The notes below the pieces were generated by a model. The model ran no database searches. It had not been told where the DNA came from and saw only the letters and a program-made list of their open reading frames with translations. From the NCBI GenBank assembly GCA_018336015.1, contig JAGXQZ010000086.1, forward strand, positions 1 to 32,538: a DNA stretch of 32,538 bases. Reading direction: 5' to 3'. This stretch comes from Algoriphagus sp. GTDB taxonomy: Bacteria > Bacteroidota > Bacteroidia > Cytophagales > Cyclobacteriaceae. Below are positions 1 through 6,714 of this stretch, one piece after another; position 1 is the first letter of the stretch, and each line of letters begins with the position of its first letter. The position numbers and the translations under genes are program-made.

Positions 1-1545
1 TGGCCAGAAAATATGCTTGCGCTGGATTCAGGCTGGATCTTTATGGGGAAAGACTCCCTTCCCGGGATCGAGCGGGTACTTCCTGAGTTTGGCAAAGGTG
101 AAAAACTGGATCTTCCTCATCGAATTTCTTTTCCCAACCATTCCCTTTGGTACCAAAAGGAAGTGAATCTGGAAAAGGGTATCCTATTTATTGAAGGAGA
201 TGACGGTGTACAGCTTTGGGCAAATGAGGTTCGGATTCCCCGGGCCAAGGATGGGGAATTTTTTCCAATTGCTTCCGAAGGAGAATTCCGGCTGACCATC
301 CGGGTGGTCAATAATGCCATGGCAGGAGGATTGAGAAAAGTCCGCTGGATTTCGGAGGAAAGTTTTGCAGACTGGCAAAACCAAAAAAAGTACGCTCGGG
401 ATTCGATCTTGGCTGTCCGCAAAGTCCAGCTACTCAATGATTCTGTACAAAAGTCAAACTTAGAGAGACTGACTTGGGTGGAAAAGAAACAAGAATTGGA
501 GAATTTTCCGGTCTTGATGACAGATCCTGTATTGATGCTGGGTACGGATCAGACTTGGTTTGTCCGATGGGTAAGTGAAAAAGGCGGCGAGGCAACGATT
601 CGGATTTCAGATGGCGAAAAACTTGAATTGAAATCAATAGATGGCATTTTCACTTTTCCTTTACTTGAAGATTCGATCCGTTTTGAGCTTATTCAAGACA
701 AGGCATTTCAGGGAAGTTTTGAGTTTTACAGACCGGAGTTTGGGGATCAAGTGAAGCTTGCCCTGTGGGGAGATGCTCAGGGAGGCTGGGCCACTTTTCA
801 TCAGATCGCCCAATTGATCAGGGAGGAGCAGGTCGACCTCAGCATTGGTGCCGGTGACTTGGTCAATAACGGATCAGAGGAATATGCCTATCCCCGCTTT
901 CTTCAAAAGCTCAGCCTGATGCAGACCACCCAACTGCCTGTGCCGGGCAATCACGATTACGATGGATTCTACGAAGATCTTGATCCAGTTTTGCTTCGAT
1001 CCTATGTATTCAGAGCCAAAGAACCGCGCTTTGGATTTCAGCAAGTGGGTCCCGTGGGGATCTTGACGCTTGACCCCAATGAGAATTTCCCGGTCAGTAT
1101 TCCTGAAAATTCTGCTCAGAGAAAAATGCTGGAACAAGTCCTGAATTCAGATTTCTGGAATCAATCTCTCTGGAAAATAATCGCGCTTCATCAGCCTCCT
1201 TATTCGCAGGGTTGGCCTGGCTATCATGGGGAAAAGAGCATTCGAGACCTACTGGAGCCCTATTTTCACCAAGGCAAAATCGACTTGGTCGTGGCAGGAC
1301 ACACCCATGATTACGAACGGTTGACTAAGGAATTTTCAGGGAATAGCGTCCACTTTTTGATCGTTGGCGGTGCTGGTGGCGGATTGGAGCCGGAGGGACA
1401 GGATTCGGATTTTCCAAAAATGGATCGGATCATCAAGAAAAATCACGTAGCGATTGCAGAAGTGGACAGGAAGGAATTCAAACTTCAGGTTTTCGGGATT
1501 TCCGGAGAGATTTTGGATGAAGTCACTTTCCGAAAAAAGCCATGA
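1..1545 (+). CDS. Metallophosphoesterase (calcineurin-like), 5' end outside window
   Basis: Predicted metal-dependent phosphoesterase. The frame is open to base 1, so the ATG at 13 may be internal and the N-terminus is probably missing. Counting from that Met, the first ~245 residues form a beta-rich region resembling the N-terminal domains of purple acid phosphatase-like proteins. The catalytic domain follows with the family's metal-ligand blocks in order: GDAQ (D254), GAGDLVNNG (D282), GNHD (N313, H314), ALHQPP (H393) and AGHTHDYER (H430, H432). The first block reads D-A-Q rather than the usual D-x-H, which fits the purple-acid-phosphatase side of the superfamily. It converges on the HD oxygenase gene across a perfect palindrome. 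A role in releasing phosphate beside the phosphonate locus is possible but rests only on proximity. Substrate unknown. Confidence 0.85.
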   Translation, partial: WPENMLALDSGWIFMGKDSLPGIERVLPEFGKGEKLDLPHRISFPNHSLWYQKEVNLEKGILFIEGDDGVQLWANEVRIPRAKDGEFFPIASEGEFRLTIRVVNNAMAGGLRKVRWISEESFADWQNQKKYARDSILAVRKVQLLNDSVQKSNLERLTWVEKKQELENFPVLMTDPVLMLGTDQTWFVRWVSEKGGEATIRISDGEKLELKSIDGIFTFPLLEDSIRFELIQDKAFQGSFEFYRPEFGDQVKLALWGDAQGGWATFHQIAQLIREEQVDLSIGAGDLVNNGSEEYAYPRFLQKLSLMQTTQLPVPGNHDYDGFYEDLDPVLLRSYVFRAKEPRFGFQQVGPVGILTLDPNENFPVSIPENSAQRKMLEQVLNSDFWNQSLWKIIALHQPPYSQGWPGYHGEKSIRDLLEPYFHQGKIDLVVAGHTHDYERLTKEFSGNSVHFLIVGGAGGGLEPEGQDSDFPKMDRIIKKNHVAIAEVDRKEFKLQVFGISGEILDEVTFRKKP

Positions 1546-1557
1546 TTGGGAATCAGA

Positions 1558-1584
1558 CCTGACAGGTTTTGAAAACCTGTCAGG
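1558..1584. repeat. Perfect 27-nt palindrome between convergent genes
   Basis: Left arm CCTGACAGGTTTT (1558-1570), one central G, and the exact reverse complement AAAACCTGTCAGG (1572-1584). It lies between two convergent stop codons and could form a stem in transcripts from either side. There is no strong T-run after it in either direction, so it may be a dispersed REP-like palindrome that doubles as a weak terminator. Confidence 0.75.
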
Positions 1585-1597
1585 CCTTACCTTAATT

Positions 1598-2167
1598 TTA
1601 AAGCAGTTTAAAAGCCATTTCCCGATACTTTTTCAAATCCGGAACAGGCACAAATTCCTCTTTCGCTTCCTCATCCCAAGTACGCATTTTCAGCGACGCT
1701 TCAAACAAAGGGTCTGACTCAAACAGCCTAGCTTCTTCTTCATTCATCGGTCCGCCTTGGTAGATCAGTGTTTGGCGGCTGGCTTCGGAGAGCTTTTCGA
1801 AATACTCTGCAAAGCGGTAAGTCAAGTAGCGTTTGGCTTGTACATGGTTTTCTACCAAGCGGGCGATTTTTTCAGAAAACCCCAGCTGCCTGAGGTAGTC
1901 AGCGCCGATTTGCTCGTGTCGTTTCACCCCAAATCCACCCATAGATTCTGAGGGAGCCAAGTGAGCAAACAAGTGTCCGATGTCATGAAAAAAGGCTGCC
2001 AAGATCACTTCTTCGTCATAGCCTTGAGCCTCGGCCAACTGGGCAGATTGACACATGTGTTCGATCTGGGAGACAGGCTCTCCGATGTAATCTTCCTGTC
2101 CGTGTTTTTCATAAAGTCCAAAGATCAAGTCTAATTTTTCTTCTTTGGTAAGTAGTTGGAAATCCAT
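1598..2167 (-). CDS. PhnZ-type HD-domain mixed-valence diiron oxygenase (phosphonate catabolism)
   Basis: 189 aa, the size of PhnZ. PhnZ uses a mixed-valence diiron centre and O2 to cleave the C-P bond of (R)-1-hydroxy-2-aminoethylphosphonate, giving glycine and phosphate. From memory of PhnZ numbering, every known active-site residue is present with constant offset: Y27 and E30 (PhnZ Y24/E27), H37 (H34), H61-D62 of the HDIGH motif (H58/D59), H84 (H80), H108 (H104), K112 (K108), R162 (R158) and D165 (D161). The blocks YIGE, NHVQAKRYL and YQGGPM are typical of the family annotated as phosphonate degradation operon-associated HDIG protein. The Y-x-x-E gate separates it from ordinary HD phosphohydrolases. 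Its neighbours agree: it is divergent from a PhnX-like/FAD oxidoreductase operon. No 2-oxoglutarate hydroxylase (PhnY) is present, so the exact hydroxyphosphonate substrate is open; a TmpB-like trimethylated substrate is an alternative. Confidence 0.9.
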   Translation of the reverse strand: MDFQLLTKEEKLDLIFGLYEKHGQEDYIGEPVSQIEHMCQSAQLAEAQGYDEEVILAAFFHDIGHLFAHLAPSESMGGFGVKRHEQIGADYLRQLGFSEKIARLVENHVQAKRYLTYRFAEYFEKLSEASRQTLIYQGGPMNEEEARLFESDPLFEASLKMRTWDEEAKEEFVPVPDLKKYREMAFKLL

Positions 2168-2469
2168 GTGGAGGCTGTTTAAGAATACTAAATTTCAGGA
2201 AGTAAAAAAGAATAAACAATCCTCCAGAGTTAAGTATTTGTGAATTCCTATGTTGAGTTTGGAAACGATAAAAGCCACTTTTATCAGTCAAATATTATCT
2301 CAAAATCAATCTAAAACCTAATTTTATAACGAAAGGATAACCTGGCTTTCCTAAGTGATTTTTTATCAGTGTTTAGATTTGCTAAACATTAAATAAGTTG
2401 GTTTTGCACGATCAAGGGGGAGCATGCCTTGCGTGTCTTTCCCTTTTGCACACTTCTTTATTTACTCCA
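2168..2469. other. Divergent intergenic region of the phosphonate locus
   Basis: AT-rich region of about 300 bases between the HD oxygenase and the PhnX-like operon. It contains a perfect inverted repeat at 2370-2388, a degenerate relative at 2176-2194, and a 10-nt direct repeat TTTTATCAGT at 2279-2288 and 2361-2370, the second copy ending at the first base of the inverted repeat. No convincing coding sequence. Confidence 0.6.
2370..2388. promoter_or_regulatory. Candidate operator overlapping a Bacteroidota -7 promoter element
   Basis: Perfect inverted repeat TGTTTAG-ATTTG-CTAAACA (7-5-7). Bases 2374-2381 read TAGATTTG, an exact match to the Bacteroidota -7 consensus TAnnTTTG, placed about 80-90 bases before the ATG of the PhnX-like gene. 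No good -33 TTG is visible. A dimeric regulator bound here would cover the -7 element, so repression is the simplest model. A weaker copy, 11 of 14 arm positions, lies at 2176-2194, nine bases ahead of the HD oxygenase start codon. Confidence 0.5.
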
Positions 2470-3183
2470 ATGCCTCAGATTCAATTGGCTGTTTTCGACA
2501 TGGCCGGCACCACGATCCACGATGAAAACAGCGTAGCCAAAGCTTTTCAACGGGCCCTCAATCTTCACGGCTATCCCAAAGTGACCCTTCAGGAAGCCAA
2601 TGAAAAAATGGGCTATTCCAAACCCCAAGCGATCCGGGACTTACTGCTTATTCACGAGCCGGATTCGGACAAAATCACTGATTCTTTGATTGAGGAAATT
2701 CATTCGGCCTTTGTGCAGAGCATGCTTGATTTTTATGCAAATGATCCCTCGATCCGTGCGGTAGCCGATGCAGAAGAAGTCTTTGAAGCCCTACAAAACA
2801 TGGGAATCAAAGTGGCTTTGGATACCGGCTTTAGCCGAGACATCACCGATATCATTCTCAAGCGTGTGGGTTGGGCAGACGGAAGATTGGTCAATGCCTC
2901 GGCAGCAAGCAATGAGGTGCCGATGGGGCGACCTTTTCCCCACATGATCAAAAAAATCATGGCAGAGCTTGGCGTAACTGATTCCAAGTCGGTCATAAAA
3001 ATCGGAGATACGGAAGTCGATGTCAACGAGGGACACAATGCAGGCTGCCTGATGAGCATCGGGATTACTTCGGGAGTTTTTTCTGAGGAAGAGTTGATTC
3101 CACACCGTCCCACTCACCTCGCCAAAAACCTCAAGGAAGTCCTACAGATCGTGGAAGCCTACGAACTCCAATCTAAGGGTTGA
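2470..3183 (+). CDS. PhnX-like HAD hydrolase (phosphonatase-like)
   Basis: Predicted to hydrolyse the C-P bond of phosphonoacetaldehyde or a close derivative. From the ATG at 2470 it is 237 aa. A TTG 72 bases upstream only adds residues before the first strand of the HAD fold. The HAD nucleophile motif is FDMAGTT (D10), the DxAGT form typical of phosphonatases rather than DxDxT. Other blocks are GRPFP (R154, replacing the usual HAD lysine) and KIGDTEVD (D180, D184). K51 in MGYSK sits exactly 41 residues after the nucleophile, the same spacing as Asp12 to Schiff-base Lys53 in Bacillus cereus PhnX (from memory), and M47 matches Met49. The position matching His56 is Ala54, so it is a relative rather than canonical PhnX and fits the phosphonatase-like family TIGR03351. 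First gene of a three-gene operon; one base separates it from the next. Confidence 0.88.
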   Translation: MPQIQLAVFDMAGTTIHDENSVAKAFQRALNLHGYPKVTLQEANEKMGYSKPQAIRDLLLIHEPDSDKITDSLIEEIHSAFVQSMLDFYANDPSIRAVADAEEVFEALQNMGIKVALDTGFSRDITDIILKRVGWADGRLVNASAASNEVPMGRPFPHMIKKIMAELGVTDSKSVIKIGDTEVDVNEGHNAGCLMSIGITSGVFSEEELIPHRPTHLAKNLKEVLQIVEAYELQSKG

Positions 3184-3184
3184 T

Positions 3185-4507
3185 ATGCAGCGCAATTCGG
3201 ATTTGGTGATCCGCCTGCAGCGTGCCGGATCTTTTCAGATGAGTGTCTTTGCGGCGGTGATGGGCTTTTTGGTGTATAGCAGCATGTATGCTTTTCGCAA
3301 ACCTTTCGCTGTTGGAACCTTTGAAGGAGAGACTTTTTTGGGCTTGGATCTGAAAGTATGGCTGATCCTGGCACAGACCCTGGGCTACATGGCCAGCAAG
3401 TTTTACGGGATCAAGATGATCTCCGAACTCAAAGAAAAGGGTCGCGCTTGGTTGATTGTGGGTTTGATCGGAGTTTCCTGGTTCGGTTTGTTGGGCTTTG
3501 CGATCCTACCTGCACCAATCAATATTCTGTGCTTTTTGGTCAATGGCTTCCCATTGGGATTGATTTGGGGGATAGTTTTTCACTACATGGAGGGGCGTCG
3601 ATTTACCGAGATGATGGGAAGCATGCTGGCGGCGAGTTTTATTTTCTCTTCAGGAATGGTCAAGTCAGTGGGCTCTTTTCTGATCCAAAACCTTGGCGTA
3701 TCCGAATATTGGATGCCTTTCTGGACCGGGGCAATCTTCTTCCCTTTGCTTTTCGGAGGAGTTTACTTACTCAATCATATCCCCGAACCCAACGAAGAAG
3801 ACAAGCAGCTTCGTAGTCCTCGACCCGCCATGGATGTGATCGAGCGAAGGAAGTTTTTTCGTGAGTTTTGGCCGGGAATTGTCCTGTTGATTTTGGTTTA
3901 CATGATGCTCACCGGACTTCGCGACCTGAGGGACAATTTCGTGGTAGAAATCTGGGCCGGACTGGATATGAAAGTGGCGCCCGAGCTCCTCACCCAAACT
4001 GAAATCCCGATTACAATCGCACTGTTGGTTTTGATGAGTTCACTGGTGCTGGTCAAAAACAACAGACAGGCATTTTTCCTCAACCACTGGATCATTTTCT
4101 CTGGATTCGCTTTGTCAATCCTATGCACACTCGGCCTGAATGCAGGCTGGATTTCTCCATTCCACTGGATGGTCGGTGTTGGTACGGGCGTATACATGGC
4201 CTATATTCCCTTCAACAGTCTCCTTTTTGATCGACTCATCGCCACCCTTCAGTCGGGCGGTAATGTGGGATTTCTGATGTACCTGGTCGACAGCTTCGGC
4301 TACTTGGGATCAAGTCTGATTTTAGTAGCCAGTCAGCTTGGAGGCTTTGGAGACATTTCCTGGCTACACTTTTACTCTCAGGCAGTGATCCTTTTCCTGA
4401 GCGTTTCCATGGTCCTGATCGCGGGCTCTTTTTTCTACTTCCAAACCAAGATCAAACGAAAAACCAAGCCTCATTCTCCCTCTTTAACCCTTCTTAATTC
4501 GCTATGA
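3185..4507 (+). CDS. DUF5690 family MFS-like membrane transporter
   Basis: 440 aa with about 12 hydrophobic segments, no signal peptide and a basic C-terminus (KIKRKTK). The sequence near residues 25-45 (VYSSMYAFRKPFAVG) and the loop GRRFTEMMGSMLAASF resemble DUF5690, an MFS-related family common in Bacteroidota with no assigned substrate as far as I know. It starts one base after the PhnX-like stop, and its own stop overlaps the FAD oxidoreductase start by four bases (ATGA). It is therefore almost certainly co-translated with both enzymes. Because no PhnCDE-type ABC importer is nearby, the natural inference is that this protein imports the aminophosphonate that the operon degrades. The family call is from recognition of sequence character; the substrate is inferred. 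Confidence 0.8.
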   Translation: MQRNSDLVIRLQRAGSFQMSVFAAVMGFLVYSSMYAFRKPFAVGTFEGETFLGLDLKVWLILAQTLGYMASKFYGIKMISELKEKGRAWLIVGLIGVSWFGLLGFAILPAPINILCFLVNGFPLGLIWGIVFHYMEGRRFTEMMGSMLAASFIFSSGMVKSVGSFLIQNLGVSEYWMPFWTGAIFFPLLFGGVYLLNHIPEPNEEDKQLRSPRPAMDVIERRKFFREFWPGIVLLILVYMMLTGLRDLRDNFVVEIWAGLDMKVAPELLTQTEIPITIALLVLMSSLVLVKNNRQAFFLNHWIIFSGFALSILCTLGLNAGWISPFHWMVGVGTGVYMAYIPFNSLLFDRLIATLQSGGNVGFLMYLVDSFGYLGSSLILVASQLGGFGDISWLHFYSQAVILFLSVSMVLIAGSFFYFQTKIKRKTKPHSPSLTLLNSL

Positions 4508-5634
4508 ACCAAAAATCTGCCATCGTCATAGGTACCGGGATTGTCGGCATGTCTATGACCCGAGCCCTCCACGCCAAAGGCTGGAAAGTAACTGTGATCG
4601 AGCGCCATCCCAAAGCTCAAGGTGCTTCCGTCCGCAATTTTGGAATGGTGTGGCCAGTGGGTCAGCCTCAGGGACCGGCTTTTGATCGGGCCATACGATC
4701 TCGGGAGATTTGGCTGGAGATGAGCGAGAAAGCGGGATTTTTCGCAGAAAAGACCGGTTCCTTGCATTTAGCCTACACAGATCTGGAACTACAAGTAGTA
4801 GAAGAATATGTCGCTGCTATGAGCGGGATCAAATCAGCCGAACTTCTGAATCCAGAACAAACCGTGAGGAAAAGTCCTGCCGCTAATCCCAAGGGATTGA
4901 AAGGTGCACTTTGGACGGAGGAAGAAGTAATCGTGGATCCACGTGAAGCAATTTTCAAAACAGCCAAGTATCTGGAAAGCCTTCCGAATGTGGAATTTAT
5001 ATGGAACCGGACTGTGAGCCGAATCGAGGGAAGTACGGTCTATTCAGGTCAAAAAAGCTGGTCAGCTGATCGGATTTTTGTGTGCAGCGGGGCAGATTTT
5101 GAGACGCTTTATCCGGAGATTTTTGAGGCTACTCCGATCACCAAGTGTAAACTTCAAATGATGCGATTGGTGAAGCAACCTGACAATTGGAGAATCGGAC
5201 CGCCGCTATGTGCAGGATTGAGCTTTATCCACTACAAAGGATTTCAGGTGGCGCCTTCTCTGGAAAAACTTAAGGAAGTCTATCACCATCAATACCCTGA
5301 TCTGATTTCTTGGGGCATTCACGTGATGGTATCCCAGAACGGCCTCGGAGAACTCACCATTGGTGACAGTCATGAATACGGGCTGGACCTCTCCCCTTTT
5401 GATCGGGAGGATGTAAACCGAATGATCTTGGATTTTCTGAAAGGCTTTGCGCAGTTTAAGGATTGGAACATCGACTCGGCATGGCATGGCATTTACCCCA
5501 AAATGACCAATGGGGCTACCGAATGGATTCAGCAAATTGACGAGGTCGTCACCATAGTCAATGGCATGGGGGGAAATGGGATGACGCTTTCCTTTGGATT
5601 GGGCGAGGAAGTGGTGGCTGGAATGGGGGAATGA
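4504..5634 (+). CDS. FAD-dependent amine oxidoreductase (TIGR03364 type, phosphonate-associated)
   Basis: 376 aa DAO-family flavoprotein. The N-terminal Rossmann motif VIGTGIVG (G10, G12, G15) is followed by the acidic ribose-binding VIER. The block VRNFGMVWPVGQP (residues 43-55) is characteristic of the family known to sit beside phosphonatase-like genes. The C-terminal MGGNGMTLSFGLGEE is the usual FAD-closing glycine-rich segment of DAO enzymes. Likely role: oxidation of an amino- or N-alkyl-aminoethylphosphonate to the corresponding phosphonoaldehyde, which the PhnX-like enzyme would then hydrolyse; H2O2 and an amine would be co-products if O2 is the acceptor. It would take the place of the PhnW transaminase, which is absent here. 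Last gene of the operon, with ATGA overlap to the transporter. The substrate is inferred. Confidence 0.85.
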   Translation: MNQKSAIVIGTGIVGMSMTRALHAKGWKVTVIERHPKAQGASVRNFGMVWPVGQPQGPAFDRAIRSREIWLEMSEKAGFFAEKTGSLHLAYTDLELQVVEEYVAAMSGIKSAELLNPEQTVRKSPAANPKGLKGALWTEEEVIVDPREAIFKTAKYLESLPNVEFIWNRTVSRIEGSTVYSGQKSWSADRIFVCSGADFETLYPEIFEATPITKCKLQMMRLVKQPDNWRIGPPLCAGLSFIHYKGFQVAPSLEKLKEVYHHQYPDLISWGIHVMVSQNGLGELTIGDSHEYGLDLSPFDREDVNRMILDFLKGFAQFKDWNIDSAWHGIYPKMTNGATEWIQQIDEVVTIVNGMGGNGMTLSFGLGEEVVAGMGE

Positions 5635-5658
5635 GGATGGAAAAGATGGAAGATACCG

Positions 5659-5746
5659 TTGGAATACAGTGGAAATAAGCTGAAATTACTTTAGAACAAC
5701 AATTGAAATACAGTAGAAATAGAATGGAAATACGGTTGAAATAATC
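5659..5746. repeat. 11-nt tandem repeat array (GAAATA-phased)
   Basis: Eight consecutive 11-nt units: TTGGAATACAG, TGGAAATAAGC, TGAAATTACTT, TAGAACAACAA, TTGAAATACAG, TAGAAATAGAA, TGGAAATACGG and TTGAAATAATC. The core GAAATA recurs at 5672, 5705, 5716, 5727 and 5738, always a multiple of 11 apart, so it lies on one face of the helix. The third and fourth units are degenerate. The array starts 25 bases after the FAD oxidoreductase stop and lies upstream of the XRE-cupin gene. It could be a phased protein-binding or bent-DNA region, or a simple slippage repeat. Confidence 0.7.
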
Positions 5747-5976
5747 TAATTGATCGTGCGATGTAGGGGTCTGATTAGATCAGTTATTTTAAAAATTGTT
5801 CACAGAATGCTTTTCAAGCTATTTCACGGGTAATCTCGATTATCTATTTCACCGACTGCAGGGAGGTTTATTTCGCGAAGCGTATTTCGCAAGGCCTTTT
5901 TCTGGAAGAATCTTTTAGAAATTCAATTCACCAATTTTTCATTAGTTTACTTTTCCAAACACCCATTCATTATTTC
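5747..5976. other. Leader region of XRE-cupin gene with repeated TATTTC(A/G)C
   Basis: No gene seen. TATTTCACG (5820), TATTTCACC (5845), TATTTCGCG (5869) and TATTTCGCA (5883) form a loose series. TATTTC is the reverse complement of the GAAATA core in the adjacent array. A small hairpin GCGAA/TTCGC is possible at 5875-5890. No clear -7/-33 promoter pair was found. Confidence 0.45.
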
Positions 5977-6552
5977 ATGGAACAGGAAGTAATCGTTCAG
6001 ATCAGCAACAAACTCAAAAGTATCCGAAAGGACCGAAATCTTACGCTACAGGAAGTAGCAGATCGGGCAGGCGTAACTAAGGGGCTGATTTCGCAGATTG
6101 AAAATAGCCGAACCATCCCTTCCCTGTTGGTCTTAATTCAGATTGTAAAAGCTTTGAATGTGGGCTTGGATGAGTTTTTTAATGACCTGAATTTCTATGG
6201 AAAAGAGGGGAAAATCCTTATTCAGCGAAAAGAACATTACCAGCGATTTGAAAAAGAACCCGCTTCAGGCTATGAGTATTTTCGGATTTTTACCAAAAAA
6301 GTGAATGCCTGCACCATCGACATTGTCTTGTTGGAGATTCAGCCCGGTGCGCAACGGGATTTTGTAAAGACGGAAGCATTCGAGTACAAATACATAATTT
6401 CCGGTTCAGTAAGGTATGTTTTTCGGGATCAGGAGATCGTATTAAACGAGGGTGACTCCATGCTGTTTGATGGGAGAATGGAGCATAATCCAGTGAATTT
6501 AGGCGAATCTACAGCCAGAATGTTAGTGGTGTATTTTTTTGAAGTCGGGTAA
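5977..6552 (+). CDS. XRE-family transcriptional regulator with cupin domain
   Basis: 191 aa. Residues 8-66 form an XRE helix-turn-helix, with recognition helix around TKGLISQIENSRTIPSL. Residues 110-190 form a cupin-2 barrel. Cupin motif 1 lacks the usual His-x-His pair (VKTEAFEYKYIISG), while motif 2 keeps one His (GRMEH, H170), so classic metal binding is doubtful and the pocket may bind a small organic ligand directly. XRE-cupin proteins commonly control amine, amino-acid or phosphonate-type catabolic operons. Here it follows the phosphonate operon in the same direction but after a 340-base gap with repeats, so it is probably transcribed separately. That it senses a phosphonate metabolite is inferred only from position. 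Confidence 0.88.
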   Translation: MEQEVIVQISNKLKSIRKDRNLTLQEVADRAGVTKGLISQIENSRTIPSLLVLIQIVKALNVGLDEFFNDLNFYGKEGKILIQRKEHYQRFEKEPASGYEYFRIFTKKVNACTIDIVLLEIQPGAQRDFVKTEAFEYKYIISGSVRYVFRDQEIVLNEGDSMLFDGRMEHNPVNLGESTARMLVVYFFEVG

Positions 6553-6714
6553 AATCGATTAATTACAGACACTTTTAGCACTTTTTTTAAGGACTTTGGC
6601 TTGTTTTCTTTACCAATTTGATGGGATGCATTACATTGGAAGGCTATCAAGTTTTGATGCTTACCTAGCTTTAAAATTCAGCGACTAACAACACCAATTA
6701 AATTTGCAATCCCC

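Noticed and set aside
1598..2167. Generic HD nucleotidase or (p)ppGpp-type hydrolase
   Set aside because: The Y-x-x-E gate, HVQAKRYL, YQGGPM and the spacing of all ligands fit PhnZ-like diiron oxygenases specifically.
2398..2469. TTG start that would extend the PhnX-like protein by 24 residues
   Set aside because: The ATG at 2470 gives the normal HAD beginning two or three residues before the first strand. The extension lies just after the promoter-like site and has no family resemblance.
5659..5746. CRISPR array
   Set aside because: Units are only 11 nt with no spacers, and there are no cas genes.
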